A DNA stretch of 64,000 nucleotides from Onstottus_B arcticum. Its GTDB lineage: Bacteria; Acidobacteriota; Blastocatellia; UBA7656. Below the pieces are notes generated by a model. It searched no databases. It saw nothing but the letters and a program-made list of their open reading frames with translations, and had not been told where the DNA came from. This document shows positions 17,179 to 26,316 of the stretch, piece after piece (positions within the stretch are counted from its first letter, which is position 1; every line of letters begins with the position of its first letter). The translations under genes were made by a program, and so were the position numbers. The stretch covers positions 9,339 to 73,338 of the forward strand of contig JBBPIE010000035.1 of the NCBI GenBank assembly GCA_038040485.1. Reading direction: 5' to 3'.

Positions 17179-18144
17179 CTAATCAGCTTTAGCTCGGGCG
17201 CCAATCTGAACCAGCGGCAGCCTCGGAAGCGGCGACGCAAAGATTGGATCGTCGCTGTAGTTGCCCTGCTCGGCTCCCTGCGTGTGACGGCCCGCGTGAT
17301 ACGAGCTTCGAACCAGGGGCCCCGCTTCGACATAGCGGAACCCCATCTTCAACGCCTTGTCACGAAGGCTCGCGAACTCGTCAGGGGTGTAGTACTTCTC
17401 GATAGGAATGTGCTTCGGGGTGGGCGCGAGATACTGGCCGACGGTCAGGATGTCGCAGCCGGTCTGCGCCAGATCACTAAACACCACGAGTAACTCGTCC
17501 AATGTTTCTCCCAGCCCAACCATCAAGCCCGACTTGGTTAGCAGCGGCCACTCGCCTTTTCGAGCGCGCGCCCTTCGAAGCAGATCCATGGACTGCCCGT
17601 ACTCTGCATCGGGCCGGACTCGCTTGTAGAGTCTCGGCACCGTCTCGGTGTTGTGATTCAAAACGTCGGGCCGCGCTGCCATCACGTTATTCAGCGCTTG
17701 TTCGTTGCCGCAGAAGTCCGGGATCAGAACTTCCACTCGCGTGCCGGGATTCAGTCTTCGAATCCAGCGGATCGTTTCCGCGAAATGCATTGACCCCCCG
17801 TCTGCAAGTTCGTCTCGATTGACGCTGGTGACGACCGCGTGCTTCACGCCCAGGCGGCGCACTGCTTCGCCGACATGTCTCGGTTCATCCGGGTCGAGTG
17901 GGAGCGGCTTGCCTTTTCCCACTGCGCAAAAGCCGCAGTGCCGCGTGCAAACGTCGCCCAAAATCATGAAGGTCGCGGTGCCTTCGCCCCAGCACTCAAA
18001 GATGTTCGGGCAGCGCGCTTCCTGGCAGACAGTGTGCAAGCTCAAGTCGCTTACCATCTGAGTCACGCGATCGAAAGTCTCGTCAGCTCGAATTCTGACC
18101 TTTAGCCATTCAGGCCGCGGTCCGGTTAGCTTGGGTTTCGCCAT
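17179..18144 (-). CDS. lipA: Lipoyl synthase
   Basis: A 321-residue radical SAM enzyme that inserts two sulfur atoms into the octanoyl chain of lipoyl-dependent proteins. The auxiliary cluster cysteines are C40, C45 and C51 (CQEARCPNIFEC). The SAM cluster cysteines are C66, C70 and C73 (CTRHCGFC). The conserved C-terminal RSSYHA is present, followed by an extra tail of about 30 residues. Length is normal. It is a single gene without lipB nearby. It lies between a convergent small gene with a terminator hairpin and the divergent second PilZ gene. Confidence 0.97.
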   Translation of the reverse strand: MAKPKLTGPRPEWLKVRIRADETFDRVTQMVSDLSLHTVCQEARCPNIFECWGEGTATFMILGDVCTRHCGFCAVGKGKPLPLDPDEPRHVGEAVRRLGVKHAVVTSVNRDELADGGSMHFAETIRWIRRLNPGTRVEVLIPDFCGNEQALNNVMAARPDVLNHNTETVPRLYKRVRPDAEYGQSMDLLRRARARKGEWPLLTKSGLMVGLGETLDELLVVFSDLAQTGCDILTVGQYLAPTPKHIPIEKYYTPDEFASLRDKALKMGFRYVEAGPLVRSSYHAGRHTQGAEQGNYSDDPIFASPLPRLPLVQIGARAKAD

Positions 18145-18261
18145 CGATCTGATTGTTGATCAATGACTTGACGAGAGGCAAGGCATTAGCTCGCACCTGT
18201 CCTGCTGGGGAGCCATTTCTCCGTACTTCTACTACTTTTGACTGCTTGAATTACTTAACTA

Positions 18262-18298
18262 TTGACCGCCTCCGCCCTTGGTCTTATATTGGGCGCAA
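18262..18298 (+). promoter_or_regulatory. Sigma-70 type promoter predicting a leaderless PilZ mRNA
   Basis: TTGACC (18262-18267) and TATATT (18285-18290) are separated by exactly 17 bases. Transcription would begin about 7 bases after the -10 box, at 18297-18298, which is the first base of the PilZ start codon. There is no room for a ribosome binding site. Confidence 0.65.
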
Positions 18299-18618
18299 TG
18301 GAACATAGCGTGCAAACCGAAGATAAGAGGCAGGCGGGCCGCTCGGAGTTCTTGCTCGAGGTCAAGTATGAAGGCCCGGGCGTTCGAGCGGAGACACGAA
18401 TCTCGGACATAAGCGAGTCCGGCGTTTTTGTTGACGCGATGACTCCGCTTCCGGCGGGCGCCGTGCTCAAACTCACCTTCACTCTTCCAGACGGCAGCAC
18501 CGTAGAAGTTGAAGGCCGCGTAGCTCACTGCCAGCCCAGAATCGGCATGGGCGTAGAGTTCATCAACCTGAGGCCCGAAGACGCTCAAAGCATTTCCGAG
18601 CTTGCGCGGCTTCACTGA
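18298..18618 (+). CDS. PilZ-domain protein
   Basis: A 106-residue PilZ protein with KRQAGRSEF (RxxxR motif, about residues 10-15) and DISESG (DxSxxG motif, near 41-46), so it should bind cyclic di-GMP. The reading frame opens earlier (18262), but the ATG at 18298 fits the family start and the predicted transcription start. The protein is distinct in sequence from the PilZ protein at 13658-14017. It is divergent from lipA and convergent with the Omp85 gene. Confidence 0.9.
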   Translation: MEHSVQTEDKRQAGRSEFLLEVKYEGPGVRAETRISDISESGVFVDAMTPLPAGAVLKLTFTLPDGSTVEVEGRVAHCQPRIGMGVEFINLRPEDAQSISELARLH

Positions 18619-18693
18619 AGCAGACCCCTTCTCTCGCAGTTCAACGCTACTACCAGAACATCAGCGAGCGACCGATTGGTTTCAGCAGCCTGC

Positions 18694-20325
18694 TTAGAGA
18701 GTACGGCTGAACCCTATCCTGAAGGCGAATCGCTTTTCTGGCGCCCGAAACGCCGAACCGGCAGAGTCTCGCTGGGCGTTTGGGTTCGCAGCGAAGATCA
18801 ACCTGATCGGAATGTTCAACACCGGAATCGGAAATCGCAATTCTCCGCCGAGTGAGAACCGATAACGCGGCAACGTGTCTTCGTTTGTTGAAAGCGGGCT
18901 TAACACGGTGAGTAAACTGACGGAACCGGACTGCGTGGATTGAGGCCTGCCCTGGAACTGCTCCTGCCTTAACGCACGAGCATTGAACGACGCTCCAAAG
19001 TCGAAGAATGCCGCCGCCGAAAGCTGCCACACGATCGGTTCGCGGTATTCAGCGTTAAACAGAAAGTTCGTGTCGCCTCCGATAGGGCGCACTTCGCTTG
19101 CGAGCAGCGCCGGCGGATTGCCGGTGGTCACGGCGAATCGCTCGACTCGGGCAAGTGGCGCGATCGCGTTCAAGTCATATCCGCGAACCTGAGTCTCGCC
19201 GCCCAGGAAATAGCGCTTGAAGATCGGAACACCGTCTACGGTCGAGAGTGTTTGGGCGGCGAAAGGCTCGCCAAACGACGCGATGTGCGACGCTCGCGCA
19301 CCGAAGGCGATCACGCGGCGTTCGCGACTCTCATCAGCCGTCTTGCTCCTTGGCTTGAGTGGAAAGAACCGCCGATAGTCAATGTAAGGCCGGGCGATAT
19401 TCACTCTTCCACCCAGTGGTCGCGCTCCCAACTCGACGCCAAACGACAATAGCTCGCCGGCTTGCGGGTCAAACGGCCGGTCTCGGGTGTCGCGGACCAG
19501 CATCGGCGTTAGCGATCCGATCCTCAATCCGCTTTGAGAAACGGTGGTCGGAGCGCCCGCGGCGAGCGCGAATGAATCCGCGACGTTGCTCGAACTCAGC
19601 GAGTAGACCAGCCCGGCGCGTGTCGGCGACGAGAGCGCGAAGCGAGGTTTACCAAGCGGGATGAACAGGCCGGCGCTTGCGCCTCCGGTTCGCTCACTGA
19701 AAAGCGTCTCGCGCGACGCCGAGGGAGTTTGCGCATTGACGTACTCGATCCGCTGGAAGAACCCCGACAGGTCCAAACTCAGCGGCGTCTTGCTCCAGAT
19801 CAACGTCGAATAGTTGCCGGCCGCGATGCGCTCGCGGTCGCCAATCCGAAGTTTGCCCGCAAGCTTGTCGGCGTGCCCGGTCAGGTTGATATGCGAGTAG
19901 TCGAGCCCGATCGAGAGGCCTCCCGTTGTGCCGCCGCCGCCGTTCACCTCGACGCGCTGATAGTCGCGCTCGGTTACTCGAAGCTCGATGTCGACCGCTC
20001 CAACAGTGTGATCAAGAATGAACACGTAATCGGATTTCGTGATCGGGTTAAACAGTCCCGACCGATTCAACGCGTCGATGCCTTGCTCCCACTTCACCTG
20101 GTCGAACAGGTCGCCACCTCCAAGTGGGATCATCCGCAGTATTACCTCCACGCGAGTTCGCTTATTGCCGGTCACGCTGAGGTATCGGAGCACGAATTGC
20201 CGGCTCGCTTGCTGCTGTTGAAGGAGCGCGGCGGTGGAAGGGAGTTGCTGAGCCTCCACAACGGTTGCGATGAGAAGCGCTAAAGTAGCCGCAAGCCTCC
20301 ACTGGTTGGAATTGAGGTTTAACAT
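18694..20325 (-). CDS. Omp85/BamA-family outer-membrane barrel protein
   Basis: A 543-residue outer-membrane protein. The signal peptide spans about residues 1-26 (LAATLALLIATVVEAQ). One POTRA-like region follows (about 45-130, with the typical GNKRTRVEVILRMI start), then a 16-strand-type barrel with the family RGYD motif in GGETQVRGYD and an aromatic-containing C-terminal strand (FAFRIGFSRTL). It is much shorter than BamA (one POTRA rather than five), closer to TamA-like or accessory Omp85 proteins. It probably inserts or transports other proteins or lipids. I chose the ATG at 20325 because it begins directly with the signal peptide. It is not in an operon. Confidence 0.88.
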   Translation of the reverse strand: MLNLNSNQWRLAATLALLIATVVEAQQLPSTAALLQQQQASRQFVLRYLSVTGNKRTRVEVILRMIPLGGGDLFDQVKWEQGIDALNRSGLFNPITKSDYVFILDHTVGAVDIELRVTERDYQRVEVNGGGGTTGGLSIGLDYSHINLTGHADKLAGKLRIGDRERIAAGNYSTLIWSKTPLSLDLSGFFQRIEYVNAQTPSASRETLFSERTGGASAGLFIPLGKPRFALSSPTRAGLVYSLSSSNVADSFALAAGAPTTVSQSGLRIGSLTPMLVRDTRDRPFDPQAGELLSFGVELGARPLGGRVNIARPYIDYRRFFPLKPRSKTADESRERRVIAFGARASHIASFGEPFAAQTLSTVDGVPIFKRYFLGGETQVRGYDLNAIAPLARVERFAVTTGNPPALLASEVRPIGGDTNFLFNAEYREPIVWQLSAAAFFDFGASFNARALRQEQFQGRPQSTQSGSVSLLTVLSPLSTNEDTLPRYRFSLGGELRFPIPVLNIPIRLIFAANPNAQRDSAGSAFRAPEKRFAFRIGFSRTL

Positions 20326-20490
20326 GCTGCTCGGAGGTAGAACGAACTGAGGCTGGGCCCTTGCCCCGTCTCTGCGTTTTGCTCCGCGTCTCGGAAGTAG
20401 CATAGACTTTAGTCTGTGTTACCGGGCCGCCGCGTTCAATTCGCCGCGCGGTTCGGCTAGACTCGCACGCTAAGAAAGGCGTCATCGACG

Positions 20491-21261
20491 ATGAATGAAA
20501 ACATGAGAGGCAAGCGAGTGATAGTCACCGGCGCGTCGAGCGGAATTGGCCGCGCCACTGCAGAGCTTTTGTTCAAAGAAGGCGCAACCGTAGTGTTGGT
20601 CGGCCGTTGCGAAAGCGCGCTCGGCGAAGTTGCTCAAACCGCTGCGCCTGGGACGGCGTTCGTCATCACCGCCGACCTGTCCGACGAAAAGGGGACCGAC
20701 CAATGTATTGCGCGATCAGTCGAAGCGCTCGGCGGCAAACTCGATGTCCTGGTCAATGCTGCAGGGATTCTCAAAGGGGGGCGCATCGAAGACACCTCCC
20801 TCGAACTGTGGGACGAGATGATGAACATCAACCTGCGGTCGGTGTTTCACCTGATGAAGCTTGCGGCGCCTTGCCTTGAAAGCTCGGGAGGCAACATCGT
20901 GAACGTCTCGAGCGTGACCGGTCCGCGCTCGTTCCCCGGAGTGCTTGCATACTGCGTCAGCAAAGCGGCGCTCGATCAACTAACTCGATGCGCGGCATTG
21001 GAGCTTGCGGTGAAGGGTGTGCGAGTCAACGCGGTGAATCCGGGCGTAGTGGTGAGCGGGCTTCATCGCTCGGGCGGGATGAGCGAGGAGGCTTACGCGG
21101 CGTTTCTCGAACACAGCAAGACGACTCATCCGATGGGTCGCGTTGGCGAACCTCACGAGGTAGCCGAGCTGATTTGTTTTCTGGCCTCGGATCGCGCGGG
21201 TTGGATCACTGGAGCTACGGTGAGCATTGACGGCGGCCGGGCGTTGACCTGCGCGCGATGA
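20491..21261 (+). CDS. SDR-family NAD(P)-dependent oxidoreductase
   Basis: A 256-residue classical short-chain dehydrogenase. The cofactor loop is TGASSGIG (13-20), followed by NAAG (89-92), catalytic S140 or S141 and Y154-xxx-K158. The C-terminal WITGATVSIDGGRALT is typical of enzymes annotated as FabG-like. Known members reduce or oxidise carbonyl/hydroxyl groups; the substrate cannot be read from the sequence. It is a single gene, divergent from the Omp85 gene. Confidence 0.92.
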   Translation: MNENMRGKRVIVTGASSGIGRATAELLFKEGATVVLVGRCESALGEVAQTAAPGTAFVITADLSDEKGTDQCIARSVEALGGKLDVLVNAAGILKGGRIEDTSLELWDEMMNINLRSVFHLMKLAAPCLESSGGNIVNVSSVTGPRSFPGVLAYCVSKAALDQLTRCAALELAVKGVRVNAVNPGVVVSGLHRSGGMSEEAYAAFLEHSKTTHPMGRVGEPHEVAELICFLASDRAGWITGATVSIDGGRALTCAR

Positions 21262-21378
21262 CAATGCGCAGAGATCTTCTCTGCGTTTGACTCTGCGCCT
21301 CGGCGTCTCTGCGGTTAGTCGTAGCTACGCGTTGTGCGTCTCACAATACATTAAGCGGAGCGAAGCGCCTTGCATCTG

Positions 21379-22575
21379 TCAACGCATCAACTGACTCATG
21401 CTTCCTCCGGCATAGCCAGTCATCTCCAGATACCCTCGTCCGACGATCGGTTGATTCGCCGACGAGCCTTCGATCAAAACGCTTCCTTCCCAGTAGGTCA
21501 CGCCCGTGCTCTCAGTTGTCCGAAGCTCCTGGTCGTTGAACGCGGCTCGCACTTTCAAGCTCAGGTTTGAGCGGGGAAGCTCAATCGTCCACGTCGTAGG
21601 ATAGCTCGCGCCGCTTGCAGAGGAATGCCACGTTTCACCGGGCGTCAGCTTCAAGTCGTCGCGCGGGATATGAGTCGCACGCCCGTCGGCTTCGATCAGC
21701 GTCCCGCTCGAATGTGGATCGATCGAGCCGTCGCCGCGACGAATCTGAAACAGCATCAAGTCGCTGCCGTCTTCGAGTTGAATCGAGAACCAATCCCAGC
21801 CTGCCTGCTCGGCTTCAAGGAAGCTCGTTCCGAACTCGTGATCCATCCAGCTCAGACCCGTCACGTCGAATGACTCGCCGGCAACGGTCAGGCTTCCTGA
21901 CGTTCGCAGCCGCGTCAACGAGTAGTAGTGCGAAGCGTTCCCGACTGCCGCGCCTTTCCGACTGATGTCGTTCTCGCCGTGAATCACTTCGGGCTTGGTT
22001 TGTTCGAGCGTGAGAGATAGTCGGAAATCGTCGCCTCGTGCTCTCAGCAGATGAACTTCGCCGTCGAGCCGCGCCTCCCAGTCTTCATTCCACACTCGAT
22101 ACGAAGACGAATCCGCGCCTGCCCAGCCAATTCCCGCCCGGTTGATTCGTTCGAACGAATGGAACGATTCGGCGTCGATGTCCGAGACCGCGAAGTGAGC
22201 CATGTACAGATCGCGCACCGCCCAGCGCGAAGGGTTCACTGGCTTTCGATCAACGCCGACTCGGAAGAAAGTCAGTTGGTACCCGAAGCGGCGGCCGCTT
22301 TTTGTTTCGAGGTTCCCGGTGTAGTACCACCACTCGATTCCGTACTCGTTGTGCGAGGCGTGATCGCGAGGGAAAGAGTATTGATAACCCGCTTCAGCCT
22401 CTCTCCACGCCTTGGATTGAGCACCGTCGACGCCGCGAGCAATTGGAGCTTCGGGAGTTCCGATTTTGGATTTTGGATTTTGGATTTTGGATTGGTGTGC
22501 GACCACAGCCAGCCCTGCCACAACCAATGCGGCTGCAATCCAAAATCTAAAATCCAAAATCCAAAATCGTCTCAT
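21379..22575 (-). CDS. AttH/CrtC-like lipocalin-fold exported protein of an ABC transporter operon
   Basis: A 398-residue protein of the AttH family (two lipocalin-like domains, related to carotenoid 1,2-hydratase CrtC). Recognisable blocks are EYGIEWWYYTGNL, WMDHEFGTS and GWDWFSIQLEDG. It overlaps the permease stop by 4 bases (ATGA at 22572-22575), which fixes the start and indicates translational coupling. The order ATPase - FtsX-like permease - AttH is a known arrangement. The signal peptide (MRRFWILDFRFWIAA...) is encoded by an arm of the dispersed gattttg repeat, and the second arm encodes the linker after it (SKIQNPKSKI). The protein probably acts in the periplasm with the transporter, perhaps on a lipid-like substrate (inference). 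Confidence 0.88.
   Translation of the reverse strand: MRRFWILDFRFWIAAALVVAGLAVVAHQSKIQNPKSKIGTPEAPIARGVDGAQSKAWREAEAGYQYSFPRDHASHNEYGIEWWYYTGNLETKSGRRFGYQLTFFRVGVDRKPVNPSRWAVRDLYMAHFAVSDIDAESFHSFERINRAGIGWAGADSSSYRVWNEDWEARLDGEVHLLRARGDDFRLSLTLEQTKPEVIHGENDISRKGAAVGNASHYYSLTRLRTSGSLTVAGESFDVTGLSWMDHEFGTSFLEAEQAGWDWFSIQLEDGSDLMLFQIRRGDGSIDPHSSGTLIEADGRATHIPRDDLKLTPGETWHSSASGASYPTTWTIELPRSNLSLKVRAAFNDQELRTTESTGVTYWEGSVLIEGSSANQPIVGRGYLEMTGYAGGSMSQLMR
22461..22569. repeat. Dispersed gattttg palindromic element inside the attH-like coding sequence
   Basis: The arms at 22461-22495 (gattttg units) and 22536-22569 (inverted) enclose about 40 bases. The whole element lies within codons of the AttH-like gene and encodes its signal peptide and following linker in frame. 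Its structure is the same as at 8986-9100 and 51393-51533. Confidence 0.9.
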
Positions 22576-25244
22576 TCTTCTCTCGCGAATTGAACTGCTT
22601 TGATCTTTGCTGCGCGCGCGGCTGGATACAAAGCGGCGAGCGCGCTTGCCGCCAGTATCAGCAAGCTCGACTCGACCAGGAAACCGTATGGAAAATGAAA
22701 CTGAATTGTCCATCCGAACGACTGAACGTTGATCACATAGATCAGGACTAGCGAGAGCGCGAAGCCAACTGCTAGTCCAATTGCCTGCCCAACTGCGCCG
22801 ATCATCAGCGCTTCGATGACGATCATCCGTTTTATTTGAGCGCGAGTCGCGCCAAGAAAACCAAGCACGGCAATCTCGCGCCGGCGTTCGAGAATCAACG
22901 CGATGAGTGTTGAGATGACGCCCAACCCGGCGACGGTTATCGCGATCAACTCGAGCGCGCGCGTAATCTCAAAGGTGCTGTCGAAGATGCGCATCACTTC
23001 GCGCCTTATCGAACCGTTGGTTGCGAAGAACGTTGGATAACCGCCCCCGGCCCCGCGTTCGAAACGCTCTCTTGCCTCGTCGGCGTCCGCGCCCGGCTTC
23101 AGATAGACAGATAAGCTGCCGGGTCGCGTCGCAATATAGTGACGCGAGTAGGTCCTTTGGTCCATCACCACCCACCCGCGGCTGGTCGAGTAGTCATAGT
23201 AGATAGTGGCGATCTCGAATGGCTTCGAACCGGTTGCGGTTGGAAGCTCAATCGTATCGCCGACGTCTTTGTTGAATCGAAGCGCGAAGCTCTCGTTAAC
23301 CGAGACGGCGTCGTTATCGACTGCTTCACGCATACGCGCGCGCGCATCGGCAGGCGCTTTGAAAGCGAGCCGGCCGTGTTTGAGGAATGTCGAAAAATCG
23401 CCCGCGCCTACGGTTATCAAATTGCCTTCGAAGCTGACTTGTTGAGTTGTGAACGGATAGATCGCTTCAACGGCCGGATCAGCCTTCACGGCGGCGATGA
23501 CTTCGTCGGCGATCTCGCCTTCGTAGCTTGTAGCCGTGCGCATCATCGGTCTCGCATAGATGTCGGCGACCATGCTCTCGTCAACCCAGTACGCGACGGT
23601 CTTTCGAAAGCTGCCGATCATGATTGAAACCGAAACCATCATTGCCAGCGCCACGCCAAGCGCCGCCACGGAGATCGAGACGCGAGGTATCGCTCCGCGA
23701 AGGTTGGAGCTCGCAAGCTTCGCTTCGACTCTGAACAAACGGAGCAGCCTCGCAATCAGGCCTTCCCCAAGCGCGCAGGCAATCCACAACGCCGTCGGAG
23801 TCAGGAACGCGCCGGCGAACATCAGCGCGCCAGCCGCGGCAAAACCAAAGATCGGCAACCCGGCGATCGGGCCGAGCCGGCTCAACGCGTAGCCAAGCGC
23901 GAACAGCGCCGCCGAGATCGCCAGATGCTTGCGCGACGGTTTCACTGATTGCGCTATTCGTGCCGCGCCGCGCATCGCTTCGACCGGACGCACTCGCGAA
24001 GCTTCAAGTGCGGGGACGGAGGCGGCTACGACGGCGAGCGTCAGTGCGATCGAAAACGCCATCAGAATCTCGGTTGCTCCGAGCGCGGTCGTGTCCACGA
24101 TCTGTTTCGCAGCCGACGCGATGTAGAACGTCTCAACCGTGGCGGCCGTTGCGCGGACGGCGGCTCCCGCCATCAGCCGGCCCAGCCCCAGACCGAAGAT
24201 AGTTCCGACGATAGACAGCAATCCCGCTTCGCCCAGAAAGAGCGCGAGAACCAACCGGCGGCTGGCGCCAACGGCTCGAAGCGCGCCCACCTCCTCGCGC
24301 CGTGTTATCACCGAGATCGAAACGGTGTTGTAGATCAGGAACAGCCCGACCAGGAGCGCGATCGAGCCAAGCGCGCTGAGGTTGAAATGAAACGCCGCGA
24401 TCATCTTCTCGACTTCGCGATAACCGGATTCGGGCCTCACCACGACCAGACTCGCAGGCAGCTTGCTTCGGATTTCGTCTTCGGCGGCTTCAAGCTGAAG
24501 CCCGCGCGTGAGCTTCACATCGAGGCGATCGATAGTGCCCAGCCGGTTGAACGCAAGCTGAGCGGCAGCGATGTCCATCAGCGCGAAATTACCTTGCAGA
24601 GCGCGAGCTGGACCCTCGTCCAGCAGAAGCCCTCGCACGACGAACTCGCGCCGCCGGTCGCCGATGATCAGGGGCAAGCGCGAGCCGAGTGTTATTCCTC
24701 GGACGCGTGCGAACTTCTCGGTCAGCAGAATCGATCTGGGGTCTGTGAGCAAAAACAAAAGCTCGCGAGGAGTTGGCTGCGAGTCGTCGTCTCTCCCTCG
24801 AACCAGACTGAAGCGGCGAAGCGGACGGTCGCGGAGTGCGTCAACCCCCAGCACCTGAATAAACTCGCCCTTCGGCGCAAACGAACTCGAAGGCGTCGCG
24901 TCAATCTTCGCTCCAGGCTCATCGGCCGGCTTCTCCCTCGGATCAGTCATCGCAAGGCCGGCGATCACCGGGCTCGCTTTGCCGTAGTCGCTCAGCCATT
25001 CGAGCTGCGCCAAAAGCATTTCGTCGAAGCGGCCCGCCGTTCCGGTTATCTGGATCGAGGTTTCCCCGGCCATCGATTCGGTGGCCGTTCGAAACGATGC
25101 GAGGGAACTCGCGTTCGCAAGTCGAATCGCTATCACCACCGCTACGCCCAGGCTTATGCCAAGCGCGGTTATTCCGGAGCGCAGCTTTTCGCGAGCGAGC
25201 GCTCGAAGAATGAACTGCCGGAATAGTGTCCAGGGGGAATTCAT
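22572..25244 (-). CDS. ABC transporter permease, FtsX/MacB type with two FtsX domains
   Basis: An 890-residue integral membrane protein. The N-terminus has one membrane helix (about 24-48) followed by a periplasmic MacB-like region, then FtsX helix bundles near residues 290-440 and 770-880, with more helices in the middle (about 455-570). This is the duplicated LolC/E or type VII ABC layout, in which energy is used to move lipids, lipoproteins or peptides at the periplasmic face. It is downstream of the ATPase gene and coupled to the AttH-like gene by a 4-base overlap. Confidence 0.93.
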   Translation of the reverse strand: MNSPWTLFRQFILRALAREKLRSGITALGISLGVAVVIAIRLANASSLASFRTATESMAGETSIQITGTAGRFDEMLLAQLEWLSDYGKASPVIAGLAMTDPREKPADEPGAKIDATPSSSFAPKGEFIQVLGVDALRDRPLRRFSLVRGRDDDSQPTPRELLFLLTDPRSILLTEKFARVRGITLGSRLPLIIGDRRREFVVRGLLLDEGPARALQGNFALMDIAAAQLAFNRLGTIDRLDVKLTRGLQLEAAEDEIRSKLPASLVVVRPESGYREVEKMIAAFHFNLSALGSIALLVGLFLIYNTVSISVITRREEVGALRAVGASRRLVLALFLGEAGLLSIVGTIFGLGLGRLMAGAAVRATAATVETFYIASAAKQIVDTTALGATEILMAFSIALTLAVVAASVPALEASRVRPVEAMRGAARIAQSVKPSRKHLAISAALFALGYALSRLGPIAGLPIFGFAAAGALMFAGAFLTPTALWIACALGEGLIARLLRLFRVEAKLASSNLRGAIPRVSISVAALGVALAMMVSVSIMIGSFRKTVAYWVDESMVADIYARPMMRTATSYEGEIADEVIAAVKADPAVEAIYPFTTQQVSFEGNLITVGAGDFSTFLKHGRLAFKAPADARARMREAVDNDAVSVNESFALRFNKDVGDTIELPTATGSKPFEIATIYYDYSTSRGWVVMDQRTYSRHYIATRPGSLSVYLKPGADADEARERFERGAGGGYPTFFATNGSIRREVMRIFDSTFEITRALELIAITVAGLGVISTLIALILERRREIAVLGFLGATRAQIKRMIVIEALMIGAVGQAIGLAVGFALSLVLIYVINVQSFGWTIQFHFPYGFLVESSLLILAASALAALYPAARAAKIKAVQFAREE

Positions 25245-25278
25245 GGTTTCAGTTCGGGTAGTGGTTCACCTTGAACTT

Positions 25279-25334
25279 GTGTCAGTAGCTCGACCGTTAG
25301 GGAGAGCTCTCCCTGACGGTCGAGCTACTGACAC
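25279..25334. repeat. 56-base near-perfect palindrome between ABC ATPase and permease genes
   Basis: The two 28-base arms (starting gtgtcagtagctcgaccg) abut with no loop and differ at one position, which would be a G-U pair in RNA. It could stabilise or process the upstream part of the transcript and so set different levels of ATPase and permease (inference). Confidence 0.85.
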
Positions 25335-25356
25335 ACATCTCGACCTGAACCCTACG

Positions 25357-26037
25357 TCAGCGCGAATCGTCTTCAATACGTCCATCACGCATCCGAATTC
25401 TTCGGGCGGCGTATCCGGCAGCTTCTTCGGAATGAGTCGCCAGCAGAATCGTAACGCCAAGTTCGCGGTTTATTTCGGCAAGGAGTTTCATTACCTCATC
25501 TCCGTTTTCGGTGTCTAGGTTGCCGGTCGGTTCATCAGCGAGCACGAGTTTGGGTTCGGCGACAACGGCGCGGGCGACTGCGGCGCGTTGCATCTCGCCA
25601 CCCGAAAGCTGAGCCGGAAAGTGATTGACGCGCGCCGCAAGACCGACCCGGTCAAGCAAGGCAAGGGCGCGTTCGCGGCTCTTGCGGCCGGTCGAGCCGT
25701 CCAGCAACAGCGGCAACTCGACGTTCTCGGCCAGGGTGAGAGTGGGCAGCAGATTGAAAAACTGAAAGACGAAACCGATGCTGGCGCGGCGAACTCGCGC
25801 GAGATGTTCTTCGCCTAGCTCATTGAGCGCTATACCGTCGAGCGTGACACGGCCGCGCGAAGGGAAATCCATGCCGCCCGCGAGGTGAAGCAGTGTCGAT
25901 TTGCCGCAACCCGAGGGACCCATCAGCGCGATGAAGTCACCCTCAGCGGCTTCGAAGCTCACGCCACGCAGCGCGGCTACCGGACTAAGTCCGCCATCGT
26001 AAACCTTCTCAACCGAGTCCACGACTAGAATCGACAA
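25357..26037 (-). CDS. ABC transporter ATP-binding protein, LolD/MacB type
   Basis: A 226-residue ATPase with Walker A GPSGCGKST (about 40-48), signature LSGGEMQRAAVARA (about 143-156), Walker B LVLADEP (about 163-169) and the switch His in LLATHSEE. It powers the FtsX-like permease encoded next. Length is normal for LolD-type subunits. It is the first gene of the minus-strand ATPase-permease-AttH operon, with a 56-base palindrome between it and the permease gene. Confidence 0.95.
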   Translation of the reverse strand: MSILVVDSVEKVYDGGLSPVAALRGVSFEAAEGDFIALMGPSGCGKSTLLHLAGGMDFPSRGRVTLDGIALNELGEEHLARVRRASIGFVFQFFNLLPTLTLAENVELPLLLDGSTGRKSRERALALLDRVGLAARVNHFPAQLSGGEMQRAAVARAVVAEPKLVLADEPTGNLDTENGDEVMKLLAEINRELGVTILLATHSEEAAGYAARRIRMRDGRIEDDSR

Positions 26038-26316
26038 GCCAACCTCGCGACGAGATTATTGAGCCACCCATTCGAGTATTGCCTTGCGCGCCCCGTCAGG
26101 GCAAGAAGTCTGGCAAGAAGGGAATCGTGCGGCACACGCTTACGCCTTGCGCGATCAAACTCCTTCGAAGATCCCAGACTGTATTCAGTTACCGCCTACG
26201 GTCGATACACAGTTGCAAGATAACAGGACACCGGACCACGTCCCTGGAGCGGCATCATCATTGCACTGATCACTCCGTTGAGACTTTCGATTGACTGCGA
26301 AAAGGAGACGATGCGG

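Noticed and set aside
18694..20325. BamA proper
   Set aside because: Only one POTRA-like region and 543 residues, too short for BamA, and no Bam neighbours such as skp or lpxD.
21379..22575. Carotenoid 1,2-hydratase (CrtC)
   Set aside because: The fold is shared, but the ABC ATPase-permease operon context and lack of carotenoid genes favour the AttH role.
24000..25226. 425-codon plus-strand ORF over the permease
   Set aside because: It is antisense to a clear FtsX-type permease and has the biased composition of a shadow frame.
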